Shown: piece after piece, positions 32,458 to 42,591 of the stretch
Layout of the letters: the number at the start of each line of letters is the position of its first letter
How positions within the stretch are numbered: position 1 is the first letter of the stretch
Assembly: GCA_963802575.1 (NCBI GenBank)
Contig: CAWDJF010000007.1
Coordinates: 558,001 to 622,000 of the forward strand
From: DATFTE01 sp963802575
Lineage (GTDB): Bacteria; Acidobacteriota; Terriglobia; Terriglobales; Acidobacteriaceae
Direction of reading: 5' to 3'
Length of the DNA: 64,000 nucleotides
The notes under the pieces: generated by a model
What the model was told of the DNA's origin: nothing
Databases searched by the model: none
Seen by the model: only the letters and a program-made list of their open reading frames with translations
Program-made: the position numbers and the translations under genes

Positions 32458-34875
32458 ATGATCGGTCAGACAGTCTCTCATTATCACGTGCTGGGAAAAC
32501 TCGGCGGCGGTGGCATGGGAGTGGTTTACGAGGCGGAAGATACGCGTCTGGGCCGTCACGTCGCCCTGAAATTCATCCCTGACAACATGGCGGGCGACAA
32601 GAAGTCGATGGAGCGCTTCGTCCGCGAAGCGCGGGCTGCGTCGCAACTGAATCACCCCAACATCTGCACCATCCACGACATCGAGGACAACGACGGGCAC
32701 CCTTTTATTGTGATGGAGAAGCTGGAGGGCGAAAGCCTGAAGCAGCGGATCCGGGGCAAACCCATTGAGCTTGACGAGTTGCTCGATATCGCGATTCAGG
32801 TGGCTGACGCTCTGGCGGCGTCGCACGCTAAGGGGATTGTGCATCGCGACATCAAGCCGGCGAATATTTTTATAACCGAAGGCGGACAGGTCAAAATCCT
32901 CGACTTCGGCCTGGCGAAACTGGCCAAGGCGCAGCAACTGGCGACAACCGACGATACCCCCATTGAAGATTCGCTCACGGCCGTGGGAGTCATTCCCGGA
33001 ACCGCCGTCTACATGTCTCCAGAGCAAGCGCGCGGGGAGGACATCGATCCGCGCAGCGATTTGTTTTCGTTCGGAGTGGTCCTCTACGAGATGGCGACCG
33101 GCAAGAAGCCGTTCCATGGGACGAATGTCGTCACCACTCTCGATGCCGTACTGAACAAAAAACCTCCGTCGCCTCTGACGTTGAATCCGACTCTGCCCAT
33201 TGAACTGGAAAACATCATCGGCAGAGCGATGGAGAAGGACGTAAGCAAGCGGTACCGAAACGCGACCGACATCCGGGCGGACTTGCAGCGCCTGAGGAAA
33301 GAATCAGAATCGGGGCTCACAAAGTCATCGTTAAAAGAGCGTCTTCCCCTTCGAGCCGTCACCAACACCTTCCAACGAACGAACAGCAAGCTCACTTACA
33401 TTCTTGCTGGAGTCACAGCGCTGCTTCTGACGGCCGTGATATCAGGTGGCATCTGGTGGTACAGGCATAGGGCGGCCTTTGGTACCGCCAATAAAAACGC
33501 CATTGCGGTGCTGCCACTACAGAATCTGAATCGCGATCCCAGCGTCGACTATCTCCGTTTCGCACTGGCTGACGAAGTTGCCAATGTTCTAACCCATACT
33601 CGGTCGCTCGATGTGCGACCGTCGTCGGTAACGCAGAAATACACCGATCCTGGCGTGGACGTAGAAAAGGTGGGCCGCGAGTTGCGCGTCGGCAGTCTGC
33701 TGACCGGACACTATCTGAAGCAGGGAGAACACCTGCTGGTCACACTGCAGGCTGTTGATGTCGGCAGCGATCGCGTTCTCTGGCAGACCGACCTGAAAGC
33801 GAATTCGGAAGACCTGATTGCGCTGCAAGACAAGTTGGCGGCGCAGATCCGCCAGGGGCTCTTGCCGGTCCTAAACGCCGCAAACGGATACCTCGACACC
33901 GGGACGCGTCCCAAGAATCAGGATGCTTACGATCTGTATCTCAGAAGCATCCCTGTGCCTCACGACGCCGGCCCCAATAAAGAGGCCATCGAAATGCTGG
34001 AGCGAGCCGTCGGCACGGATGCGACCTACGCGCCAGCGTGGGAAGCTTTGGGGCTACGCTACTACTACGACGCGCAATACTCGACCGGGGGCGAGACGAT
34101 GTTCCAGCGTTCCAATACCAGTTATGAGAGAGCTCTGGCGCTGGACCCCAACCGCGTATTCGCCGCAGGTCAGCTGATTACCAACCATGTGGAGCGGGGA
34201 GAACTATCGAAGGCGGCCGAGCAGGCAACAATCCTGGTGCAACGGCGTCCGCAGAGTGCCGAGGCTCACTTCGTACTGGGATACGTGTACCGCTACGCGG
34301 GTATGCTTGAGAACTCGATTAAAGAATGTGATGAGGCTCTGCAGCTAGACCCCGGAAATTATCAGTTCCGCTCTTGCGCCTGGGCCTTCATGGAACTCGG
34401 CCAGACCGAACGCGCCATGGAGTTCATTGGGCTCGACAGCGGCTCTGAATGGGCGGCTTACGTTCTGCCATCTCTCTTGCTACGCGAAGGCAAGATCAGC
34501 GAAGCGCGCGAAGCGGTCAAGAAAATGCCCACGGCACCACGCTATCATCGTGATTTGCTGGAAGCATCGCTCGGATTGCGTCCGCCGTCGGAACTGGATC
34601 GTATGGCGAAAGAATCCGAGACCAGCCAGCCTTCTGAGCCTGATCCCGAAAACGCTTACTACCAGGGATCGATTCTTGCCTTCGATGGCAAGAATGTGGC
34701 GGCCTTGCATATGTTCACCCTGGCGATCGAGGAGAACTACTGCGCCTACTCGAATCTATTGTCAGATCCGCTGCTGACCAAGTTGCGCTCCGATCCAGAT
34801 TTCAATAGGGTTCTGACCGCAGCCAGCGACTGCCAGGCCGCGGTAAAGGCACCCAGTTCGCCGCCCGCGAAGTAA
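32458..34875 (+). CDS. Membrane Ser/Thr kinase with TolB-like and TPR domains
   Basis: ATG 32458 is chosen because the kinase begins at once (MIGQTVSHYHVLGKLGGGG); the frame extends to a TTG at 32401 without sense. The 805-residue protein has a kinase domain (1-280) with Gly loop GGGGMGVVY (16-24), Lys38, HRDIKPAN with Asp130 and DFG at 148-150. A transmembrane helix follows (311-334), then a TolB-like domain (about 345-475, AVLPLQNLNRDPSVDYLRFALADEVANVL) and TPR-like repeats to the end. This architecture is frequent in Acidobacteriota. It would sense envelope signals through the periplasmic part and phosphorylate cytoplasmic targets. Confidence 0.9.
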   Translation: MIGQTVSHYHVLGKLGGGGMGVVYEAEDTRLGRHVALKFIPDNMAGDKKSMERFVREARAASQLNHPNICTIHDIEDNDGHPFIVMEKLEGESLKQRIRGKPIELDELLDIAIQVADALAASHAKGIVHRDIKPANIFITEGGQVKILDFGLAKLAKAQQLATTDDTPIEDSLTAVGVIPGTAVYMSPEQARGEDIDPRSDLFSFGVVLYEMATGKKPFHGTNVVTTLDAVLNKKPPSPLTLNPTLPIELENIIGRAMEKDVSKRYRNATDIRADLQRLRKESESGLTKSSLKERLPLRAVTNTFQRTNSKLTYILAGVTALLLTAVISGGIWWYRHRAAFGTANKNAIAVLPLQNLNRDPSVDYLRFALADEVANVLTHTRSLDVRPSSVTQKYTDPGVDVEKVGRELRVGSLLTGHYLKQGEHLLVTLQAVDVGSDRVLWQTDLKANSEDLIALQDKLAAQIRQGLLPVLNAANGYLDTGTRPKNQDAYDLYLRSIPVPHDAGPNKEAIEMLERAVGTDATYAPAWEALGLRYYYDAQYSTGGETMFQRSNTSYERALALDPNRVFAAGQLITNHVERGELSKAAEQATILVQRRPQSAEAHFVLGYVYRYAGMLENSIKECDEALQLDPGNYQFRSCAWAFMELGQTERAMEFIGLDSGSEWAAYVLPSLLLREGKISEAREAVKKMPTAPRYHRDLLEASLGLRPPSELDRMAKESETSQPSEPDPENAYYQGSILAFDGKNVAALHMFTLAIEENYCAYSNLLSDPLLTKLRSDPDFNRVLTAASDCQAAVKAPSSPPAK

Positions 34876-34988
34876 CTCAGGTAGGATAGTAAAGCGCTAA
34901 CCTTGGTGCCTAGGATCAGTCTATTCTGAAGAACATACGATCAGGAAAAATCTTGCCTCCCACCGCCGAGAAGAATAATCCCATACCT

Positions 34989-37712
34989 ATGCAAAAGACC
35001 GGTTCCGAAGCCCATGCGATGAATGGCGGGCTTGGGCGCGTTTCCCTAGGATTATCAATTACGTTCCTTCTCTTCTTTTTCGTGGCGATTCCAATCTGGG
35101 CGCAAGCCCCAACCGATCCACTGATGCCACTAGCCCCCGACACGGGAAAGGCGGGCCTGAAGCAGATGCTTCGCCGCCTGAGCACCACGGCACGCCTGAT
35201 GCAGACCGTGGCTCATCCAGATGATGAAGACGGCGGCTTGTTGACTCTTGAATCGCGCGGCAAGGGAGACAGCGTTCTGTTGCTGACGCTGAACCGTGGC
35301 GAAGGCGGTCAGAATAAGGTTGGCAGCAATCTTTTTGACGTCCTGGGAGTGCTGCGAACTCTGGAATTAACCGCCGCCGACCGCTATTACGGAGTAGAGC
35401 AAAGGTTCACACGAGTAGCGGACTTCGGTTATTCGAAGAACGCGGACGAGACTTTCCAGAAGTGGCAAGGACACGAAATCCCTCTCGCGGATATGGTCCG
35501 TGTGATTCGCACTTTTCGTCCCGATGTCCTGGTCGCCCGATTTAGCGGAACCGATCGCGACGGACACGGACATCACCAGGCATCGGCGCTTCTCACTCAA
35601 GAGGCATTCCGCGCTGCCGCTGATCCCGCGCGCTTCCCCGGTCAAATCAAGGAGGGCCTTCGCCCCTGGCAGGCGAAAAAGGTGTACATCGGAAATGTTT
35701 GCGGCTTCATGGCCCAGAGCTGCCCGAAAGAAAACTACACGCTGCGGTTGAATACGGGCGATGTCGATCCGTTACTGGGAATGTCTTATATCCAATTCGC
35801 GCTTCTGGGGCTAAAGCACCAACTGTCTCAAGGCGCAGGCGGATGGACGGTCGAGCCCGGAGATCGTTTCACGTATTACAAGCTCGTGGATTCAGTGGTG
35901 AGTTCTCCGAAGGACGCTGATGGGCACGAGAAAGATTTCTTTGACGGAATTGATACGTCTCTCCCGGGCTTGGCGGACCGGTTGGGAGACGAAGAGAAAG
36001 AAGCTCCGTGGCTGAAACCAGCACTAGCAGAGATCCAAGGACAAGTGCAGAAGGCAAGCGCAGCGGCTGAAAAAGATTCGTTGTCCGCCGTCGCGCCGTT
36101 GGTGACGGGAAGCAAATCTGTCGAACAGCTGGTCGTAAAGGTCAAAGAATCTGCTTTGTCGCAGGACACGAAGAGCCAGCTTCTTCTGTCTCTCCAAGAG
36201 AAAGCCACGCAATTCTCCGAGGGCATCGCGCTAGCGCAAGGAGTCCAGTTCAGCTTGGTTGCGGACGTGCCAGAGGGGGGGAGCCCGGAAGACGCGTTTA
36301 TGGCAGTCCCCGGACAGAGCTTCGATGCCACAACGACATTCTCCAGCTCCGACCCAGCGCTGAAGTCGCCTGAGATCCATCTCGACCTACCCCCCGGATG
36401 GACTTCGAAGGTTATGTCAAAAGATGGCACTGGTGGAATGCTGACTGTCCGATTCAGGATTTCTGTCCCGGCAGACGCGCGCCTGACCCGCCCCTATTGG
36501 CATCGCGATGATCCTGAGACCGACAGCATTAACAAGATTGATGACCCGGAATATCTGAACCTTCCTTTCCCGCCGCCACCCGTCCATGCCACGGCCAGGT
36601 TGGGTAATACTGGCGCGGCAACGGCGGTCTGTGCCGTCAAGTTTAAGGACGCGGTGGGCGCGATCTCAGAACGAGCGCTCGCCGTGGCTCCGGCGTTCTC
36701 GGTCATGCTTGATCCGGGAGAGCAAGTGATACCGGTGGAAGACGGAAAAGGGCGGGCCGTGAAAGTCAGCGTGACCGCGAATCTCGATAGCGCTCCAACA
36801 GGCACGCTCTCACTTGAACTTCCATCCGGCTGGAAGTCGGAACCGACTGAACTGAAGGTCAACCTCACCAAGCGTGGAGAACAGAAGGATTTCAATTTCA
36901 AAATCTATGCGGCCAGTCTGAAAGAAGGACGCGCTCAGATTCGTGCCGTGCTGGCAGCGGGTGAGAAGAAATACAGCGAGGGTTACAGCATTGTCACTCG
37001 GGAAGATCTCGATACCTTCTACTACTATCAACCCGCTCTGCAACGCGTGAGCGTAGTGGACGTGAAGGTTCCGAAAGATCTGAAGGTCGGCTACATCATG
37101 GGGGCCGGCGACGACATTCCAACTGTGCTCGAGCAGATCGGGATGAACGTCACGATGATCCCGGCGGAGAAGCTGACCACTGAAGACCTGGGCAAGTACG
37201 GCACGATCGTCCTGGGGATTCGCGCCTACGACACGCAGAAAGATATCGCAGCTAATAACAAGAAACTGCTCGATTACGTTTCCGCCGGAGGAACCCTAGT
37301 CGCGCAGTACAACACCGGCACCGGCGAATTCAATAACGGACACTTCACGCCGTATCCGGCGCAACTGGGACGCGGGCGGGTTTCTGTTGAAGACGCACCT
37401 ATAGAGGTTCTGGCTGCCGGCGACAGCGTGTTCCACTATCCCAATCCGATTACCCAGCGTGATTTCGACGGATGGGTGCAGGAACGCGGCCTTTACTTCA
37501 TGACCGATTGGGATAGCCACTTCACTCCCCTGCTTGCGTCTCACGATCCCGGAGAGCAACCGCTGAAAGGCGGCCTGTTGCGGGCGCCATATGGAAAGGG
37601 CACCTACGTTTATGTCGGATACGCGTTCTTCCGCCAGTTGCCGGCGGGAGTGCCGGGCGCGATCCGGTTGTATGTGAATGTGCTGAGCGCAGGACACGAA
37701 AATAGTCGTTAG
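34989..37712 (+). CDS. Large exported PIG-L family deacetylase
   Basis: ATG 34989 is preferred over a TTG at 34953; an ATG at 35019 is also possible. The protein of about 907 residues has a signal anchor (about 17-38). A PIG-L/LmbE deacetylase domain follows, with the zinc motif AHPDDE (near 82) and GHGHHQAS further on. A long beta-rich middle with repeated sandwich-like segments comes next. A C-terminal part has VGYIMGAGDDIPTVLEQIGMNVTMIP and KYGTIVLGIRAYDT, resembling a class I glutamine amidotransferase-like fold. It probably removes acetyl groups from sugars or glycolipids outside the cytoplasm. The three-part layout is unusual in the basic family. Confidence 0.8.
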   Translation: MQKTGSEAHAMNGGLGRVSLGLSITFLLFFFVAIPIWAQAPTDPLMPLAPDTGKAGLKQMLRRLSTTARLMQTVAHPDDEDGGLLTLESRGKGDSVLLLTLNRGEGGQNKVGSNLFDVLGVLRTLELTAADRYYGVEQRFTRVADFGYSKNADETFQKWQGHEIPLADMVRVIRTFRPDVLVARFSGTDRDGHGHHQASALLTQEAFRAAADPARFPGQIKEGLRPWQAKKVYIGNVCGFMAQSCPKENYTLRLNTGDVDPLLGMSYIQFALLGLKHQLSQGAGGWTVEPGDRFTYYKLVDSVVSSPKDADGHEKDFFDGIDTSLPGLADRLGDEEKEAPWLKPALAEIQGQVQKASAAAEKDSLSAVAPLVTGSKSVEQLVVKVKESALSQDTKSQLLLSLQEKATQFSEGIALAQGVQFSLVADVPEGGSPEDAFMAVPGQSFDATTTFSSSDPALKSPEIHLDLPPGWTSKVMSKDGTGGMLTVRFRISVPADARLTRPYWHRDDPETDSINKIDDPEYLNLPFPPPPVHATARLGNTGAATAVCAVKFKDAVGAISERALAVAPAFSVMLDPGEQVIPVEDGKGRAVKVSVTANLDSAPTGTLSLELPSGWKSEPTELKVNLTKRGEQKDFNFKIYAASLKEGRAQIRAVLAAGEKKYSEGYSIVTREDLDTFYYYQPALQRVSVVDVKVPKDLKVGYIMGAGDDIPTVLEQIGMNVTMIPAEKLTTEDLGKYGTIVLGIRAYDTQKDIAANNKKLLDYVSAGGTLVAQYNTGTGEFNNGHFTPYPAQLGRGRVSVEDAPIEVLAAGDSVFHYPNPITQRDFDGWVQERGLYFMTDWDSHFTPLLASHDPGEQPLKGGLLRAPYGKGTYVYVGYAFFRQLPAGVPGAIRLYVNVLSAGHENSR

Positions 37713-37748
37713 TCGTTCGTCTTTGGCCGTAGGTCAAACTCGCCTTTA

Positions 37749-39242
37749 ATGCGGGATTCAACACAGTCCACGAGTAGCGCCCCACCGTCCTTGATTCGTG
37801 GCGTTGGCTTGGGCAGCGCGACCGCGCTGAACATGATCGACATGATCGGCGTGGGGCCGTTCATTACCATCCCTCTGATCTTGAGCGCGATGGGCGGCCC
37901 GCAAGCGATGCTGGGCTGGGTTCTCGGCGCTTTCTTTGCGATTTGTGACGGACTCGTCTGGGCGGAATTGGGAGCAGCGCTTCCCGGGTCGGGCGGCTCC
38001 TATCGCTACCTGCGCGAGATCTATGGACCCAAGCGCTGGGGACGCCTCATCTCATTTCTCTTCATCTGGCAACTTTCTTTCAGCGCTCCTCTTTCCATCG
38101 CATCAGGCTCGGTGGGGCTCGCAGGGTACGCATCCTACTTCTGGCCTTCGCTGGAACATCCCTACCTCGAGCGCAATTGGAGTCTTTCTGTTCCGCTCCT
38201 TGGCAGTTTGCAATTCGGCTGGCTCGCCTCGGGAGCAAGTTTTGTAGCGATCGGAGTCGTGGCCTTAGCAACCGTTCTTCTCTACCGCCGGATCACCAGT
38301 ATCGGCTGGCTGTCGAAATTGCTGTTGGCTGGGGTTCTGGGCACAATAGGCTGGATCATAATCAGCGGGCTCACGCACTTCGATCCCTCGCTTGCCTTCA
38401 GCTTTCCGCCGGGCGCGTTTACACTTTCGAACAATTTTTTCCTGGGGCTTGGATCGGCGATGCTGATCGCAACCTACGATTACTGGGGCTATTACAACGT
38501 GTCGTTCCTGGGCGATGAGGTAAAGGACCCTGAGAAAACCATCCCCCGGGCGCTGCTGCTATCCATTCTTATTGTGGGATGTCTATATTTGGTGATGAAC
38601 GTCAGCATCCTGGGAGTGGTGCCCTGGCAAGAAATTACACAAGCGGGCCAATCCAATGAGAAGCTGTACGTGGTGTCGATTTTCATGCGCAAGATTTACG
38701 GCCCGTGGGCGGCGAATCTGGCGACAATCCTGGTCATGTGGACGGCATTCGCTTCGGTTTTCTCGTTAATGCTCGGCTATTCGCGAGTGCCTTACGCGGC
38801 CGCGCTCGACGGCAATTATTTTCAGTCCTTCGCACGGATTCATCCCGAACATCGGTTCCCTTACGTCTCTCTACTGGCGCTGGGCGGTGTGGCGATGCTG
38901 TTTTGTTTTGCCTCACTGGCCGACATCATCGCGGCATTAGTGGTCATTCGCATTCTGCTGCAGTTTCTCGTGCAAGCAGTCGGGCTGATCGTGTTGCGCA
39001 TTCGGCGGCCGGACCTGCCTCGCCCGTTCCGTATGTGGCTTTATCCGCTGCCGGCACTCATTGCATCGGTTGGATTTATCTTCGTTCTCTTCTCACGCAC
39101 CAATTCCTTGAAGCAGATTCGTTACGCGGTGGCGATCTTGATCAGCGGCCTGATCATTTACCTGTTCCGCGCGTGGCGGCAGGGCGAGTGGCCCTTTGGA
39201 GACAGCGCACAATTGGTCGGTGAGGAAGCGGCGAGTCATTAG
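37749..39242 (+). CDS. Amino acid/polyamine permease (APC family)
   Basis: This 497-residue protein has 12 predicted helices. Its first helix region GVGLGSATALNMIDMIGVGPFITIPLI matches the APC substrate-binding helix 1. WAELGAALPGSGGSYRYLREIYG is the conserved helix 3 region, and LGLGSAMLIATYDYWGYYNVSFLGDEVKDPEKTIPRALLLS lies around helix 6. It imports or exchanges amino acids across the inner membrane; the substrate is not identified. It starts 36 bases after the PIG-L gene and ends one base before the MFS gene, so the three may be one transcript. Confidence 0.9.
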   Translation: MRDSTQSTSSAPPSLIRGVGLGSATALNMIDMIGVGPFITIPLILSAMGGPQAMLGWVLGAFFAICDGLVWAELGAALPGSGGSYRYLREIYGPKRWGRLISFLFIWQLSFSAPLSIASGSVGLAGYASYFWPSLEHPYLERNWSLSVPLLGSLQFGWLASGASFVAIGVVALATVLLYRRITSIGWLSKLLLAGVLGTIGWIIISGLTHFDPSLAFSFPPGAFTLSNNFFLGLGSAMLIATYDYWGYYNVSFLGDEVKDPEKTIPRALLLSILIVGCLYLVMNVSILGVVPWQEITQAGQSNEKLYVVSIFMRKIYGPWAANLATILVMWTAFASVFSLMLGYSRVPYAAALDGNYFQSFARIHPEHRFPYVSLLALGGVAMLFCFASLADIIAALVVIRILLQFLVQAVGLIVLRIRRPDLPRPFRMWLYPLPALIASVGFIFVLFSRTNSLKQIRYAVAILISGLIIYLFRAWRQGEWPFGDSAQLVGEEAASH

Positions 39243-39243
39243 C

Positions 39244-40507
39244 ATGGCGGAGTCAGTCAACATCCCGACGTTGCCCGCGGAGACGCAAATCTCTCCGTGG
39301 GCGCCATTGCGGGAACCGCTCTTCCGATCGCTTTGGATCGCGGCCGTGATCTCATACACCGGCACCTGGATGCAGAACATGGGTGCGGGCTGGCTGATGA
39401 CGCAGCTCACTACTTCTCCGCTGATGGTCAGCTTGGTGACCGCAGCTAGCACTCTCCCAGTTTTTCTGGTCATTCTTCCCGCTGGCGCCTTAGCCGATCT
39501 TGTCGACCGCAGGCGTTTTCTCCTGATCACGCAGGGGTGGATGGTGCTAGCGTCCGGCCTGTTGGGCGTCTTTACTCTGTTTGGATACATCACGCCCTGG
39601 ATGCTCCTAGGGTTCACCTTCGTGCTCGGACTGGGCGCGGTGATGAACGATCCGGCATGGCAGGCGATCACGCCTGAGATTGTTTCCCCGCCGCAACATG
39701 CCTCTGCGGTCGCATTGAACTCGGTGGGATTCAACGTCGCGCGCTCTGTTGGTCCGGCGCTGGGTGGAATGGTCATCGCGGCCACCAGTTCCGGAATCGC
39801 CTTCTTGTTGAACGCCGCGTCATTTTTCGGAGTGATCTTCTTCCTCTACCGCTGGAAGCGCCCACACTACGAACATGTCGAAAAAGGCCGCGTCATCGAC
39901 GCCATGCTCGTCGGCCTGCGCTATATGCGCGGAGAACGACTGGTACAGTGCGTCCTGATACGAACCGGGGCCTTCAGCATCGCGGCTAGCGCCTTGCCGG
40001 CATTGTTGCCGTTGCTGGCCCGCAGGCACGGCGCGACGGGCTACGGATTACTCTTAGGGTCGTTTGGCCTCGGCGCTCTGGCAGGGGCTGCTATACTTCC
40101 TCGGCTGCGCAGCCGGTTATCGGTGGACGGGCTGGTAATGTTTGCCATCCTTCTGTTTGCGGCGATGACGTTAGCTGCGGGCAGAGTGGAAAGCTTTGGT
40201 TGGCTGACGCTGGTCCTGTTTGCCAGCGGGACGGCTTGGATCGGAATTCTGGCTTGCCTGAACGTAGCCGCGCAGACCATGTCTCCTTCGCTGGCTCCGC
40301 GCGCGGGCGCTCTCGATGTATCTGCTGGTGCTGCAGGGCGGAATGGCGGTGGGCAGCGCGGCATGGGGTGGATTGGCCAACCGCATCGGAGTTCCGACGA
40401 CCTTGCTTTGCTCGTCCATTGCCCTGGCAGGCGGACTATTTGCGGTTCGGCGATACCGGCTCACGTCACAAGAGTTACAATTGGCTCCTTCCGTTGTGAG
40501 AGATTAG
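39244..40507 (+). pseudogene. MFS transporter (EntS/MFS_3 type), one frameshift
   Basis: From ATG 39244, one base after the permease stop, the frame encodes a 12-helix MFS_3 protein (GAGWLMTQLTTSPLMVSLVTAASTLP, DLVDRRRFLL, NSVGFNVARSVGPALGGMV). At about 40291 the frame breaks: after QTMSPS the product becomes nonsense, while the next frame continues WLRARALSMYLLVLQGGMAVGSAAWGGLANRIG to a stop at 40507. One extra C explains it and restores a 420-residue protein. Since the conserved tail is intact, an assembly error is more likely than real decay. It would export siderophores or drugs. Confidence 0.8.
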
Positions 40508-40556
40508 CTCGGGTCTAAAGCAAACGCATAATCAAAACTATTCAAGGAGATTCTTC

Positions 40557-41115
40557 ATGAAAAAGATTAGGTTAGTTCTGCCCTGCGTGGTCCTGCTGGC
40601 CTGTTCCGCCTGGGCTCAGATGGCGAATATGGATCACGCCACCGTCAGTTCCGTCTTAGAGAAGGGGTTAAAGCAGGCGGAGGGCGAATTCGTGGGCGCC
40701 GCCGACGCCATGCCCGAAGACAAATATTCCTTTGCCCCCACCAGCGGCGAATTCAAGGGTGTTCGCACCTACGCCCAGCAGATCAAACACGTGGCGGCGG
40801 TGAACTATATTGTCGGCGCGGCGATTCTTGGGGAAAAATCTCCTGTCGATGTCGGGCGGCGAAAACGGACCGGACTCCGTGAAGACTAAGGCAGACGTCA
40901 TGAAATTCCTCAAGGATTCGTTTACCTACGCCCACAAAGCCATGGCAAGCATTGACGATAAGAACGCGGTGAGCTCGATGAAGAGTCCTTTTGGATCGGG
41001 AGACACCACCCGGCTCGCGATGGGCATCGTGCTGATTTCGCACCCCTTTGACCACTACGGTCAGATGGTTGAGTACCTGCGCATGAATGGGATCGTCCCG
41101 CCCGCCAGCCGCTAA
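40557..41115 (+). pseudogene. DinB family exported protein, one frameshift
   Basis: ATG 40557 follows AAGGAGA and starts a signal peptide (MKKIRLVLPCVVLLACSAWAQ). The product is a DinB-like four-helix bundle. It begins with EKGLKQAEGEFVGAADAMPEDKYSFAP and ends with HPFDHYGQMVEYLRMNGIVPPAS, which carries the C-terminal His ligands typical of DinB/YfiT folds. At about 40853-40856 the frame breaks inside GGGCGGCG; removal of one G joins the halves into 185 residues (VGGENGPDSVKTKADVM across the join). DinB proteins are metal-binding enzymes of varied or unknown function, and an exported form is typical of Acidobacteriota. Confidence 0.78.
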
Positions 41116-41121
41116 AACATA

Positions 41122-41153
41122 GGGACTTGCGGAACGTCCGCAGGTCCCTTTTC
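41122..41153 (+). terminator. Intrinsic terminator after the DinB gene
   Basis: GGGACTTGCGGA (41122-41133) pairs with TCCGCAGGTCCC (41137-41148) with one G-T pair and a three-base loop, then TTTT. It starts 7 bases after the DinB stop codon. Confidence 0.75.
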
Positions 41154-41360
41154 CCTCCAAAACCGGCTTCCTTGGCCCTTCCCGGCCATATGGCACTGAA
41201 GTGCCATTTACACTTTTGGGAACAAAAAGTAACTTCAGCTTCCCCCTAAATTCTGCGAGAAGTTTGCCGGACAGCAATCGGTTCCTTCCCAGGATTCAGA
41301 TGTGCGGACGGCTCCGCCTCAGCCGCCGTGCTCGGTGTTGCCCTGTTCGGGAAGAAGGAA

Positions 41361-41573
41361 ATGAAGAGGAAGAAGCGCTCTATGTATGTTTCGGACGCCA
41401 GCCGCGAACAAGAAGTGAAGCAGGAGATCGAAAATTTTCTCCATGCTTTGAATTCCTATCCTGATCGATTTGCGCGTGAACCCCGCCTGAGTTTTCACGA
41501 GCATCTGTTTGATATCGAAACCGCGAATCAGCAGTTGCCCGTCCGCGAGCGGCGACGTTCGCTGGGGCACTGA
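41361..41573 (+). CDS. Small conserved-looking protein of unknown function
   Basis: ATG 41361 lies directly after GAAGAAGGAA, so the 70-residue form is preferred over the 81-residue frame from 41328. The sequence MKRKKRSMYVSDASREQEV is followed by EIENFLHALNSYPDRFAREPRLSFHEHLFDI, an amphipathic pattern that looks like a conserved helical protein. It has no cysteine, signal peptide or membrane segment. The function is unknown. Confidence 0.5.
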   Translation: MKRKKRSMYVSDASREQEVKQEIENFLHALNSYPDRFAREPRLSFHEHLFDIETANQQLPVRERRRSLGH

Positions 41574-41647
41574 AAGACCCTCGGAGCCTGGCGCTTAAAC
41601 CGATCGCAAGCGGATGCGCGGAATTGCCTAGCCTTTTCCGGTCAACT

Positions 41648-42556
41648 TCATCGTGCTCCGCGGTTTTCGATAGTCGCGGGAATCAGTTCAGCAGTCAACC
41701 CCTGGCTGGCTAAATGTGCCTTCACCCTGTTCTTCGTCTGGCTCATGTTCGCCCCGCTATCCACAAAAACAAGAACCGAAGGGCCGGCTCCGCTCAGAGC
41801 CGACCCGAGAATCCCCGAGCCCGTTGCAATCTTCTGCAGAGCCGGAAGCAATGGGCACAGGGGAGCGCGATAAGGCTGATGAACTCGATCTCCCAGCGCA
41901 GAAGCCAGAAGCTCACGGCGTCCTTGCACAAAGGCCCCGAGCAGCAGCATCGAGTTCTGAATATTGTTCACGACATCGGCGCGCGAATACTGCGAAGGAA
42001 GGACGCGCCGGGCCTCTTCGGTGGGAAGGCTCTGCTCGGGAACGGCCAACAGAAGCGGCCACCTCCCTTTTGGCAGAAAGCGGACAACCTGAGCCTCGCC
42101 GCCTTCAGCTATACGCGCGACGGCGAGACCTCCAAGCCAGCAGGCGGCGGCGTTATCGGGATGATGCTCTCGACGAGAAGCTTCTCCGATGATGCGGTTA
42201 CCGCTCCAATGCATTTTGCCGAAGTGAACCGCCATCGCGATTCCTGCAAGCCGGGCTGCGGCAGAAGAACCACATCCTTTTCCCAACGGTATCTGGTTAT
42301 CGATTTGAAGAGCGAGCGGGATCACCTCTTTGCCTTCCGCGGCGAGCACTTCGCGATACGTCGTCAGGATCAGGTGATTCTCCAGTTGTCCGCAAAAGGA
42401 GGCATCCCTGCCCTTGGCTTTGATGGAGAACTCGGTGGCGGCTCGGGCACGGATTTTCAGGAACAGATCGAAAGCCAGCGCCGCAGCGTCAAACGCCGGG
42501 CCTAGGTTGGCTGACGTGGCGGGCAGGCTGAGGGCAAAAGGAGTTCGCTTGGGCAT
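41648..42556 (-). CDS. thrB: Homoserine kinase
   Basis: This 302-residue protein belongs to the GHMP kinases. The ATP loop is PLGKGCGSSAAARLAGI at about 89-105, the N-terminal LPATSANLGPAFDAAALAFDLFL matches ThrB, and the C-terminal GSALSGAGPSVLVFVD is the third GHMP motif. It phosphorylates homoserine to O-phosphohomoserine, the substrate of threonine synthase, whose gene lies 380 bases away in the same direction. A short gene on the opposite strand sits between them, so they are probably separate transcripts. Confidence 0.93.
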   Translation of the reverse strand: MPKRTPFALSLPATSANLGPAFDAAALAFDLFLKIRARAATEFSIKAKGRDASFCGQLENHLILTTYREVLAAEGKEVIPLALQIDNQIPLGKGCGSSAAARLAGIAMAVHFGKMHWSGNRIIGEASRREHHPDNAAACWLGGLAVARIAEGGEAQVVRFLPKGRWPLLLAVPEQSLPTEEARRVLPSQYSRADVVNNIQNSMLLLGAFVQGRRELLASALGDRVHQPYRAPLCPLLPALQKIATGSGILGSALSGAGPSVLVFVDSGANMSQTKNRVKAHLASQGLTAELIPATIENRGAR

Positions 42557-42591
42557 AGGCTTGAGGATGAGATTCTACATGTTGGCAAGAC

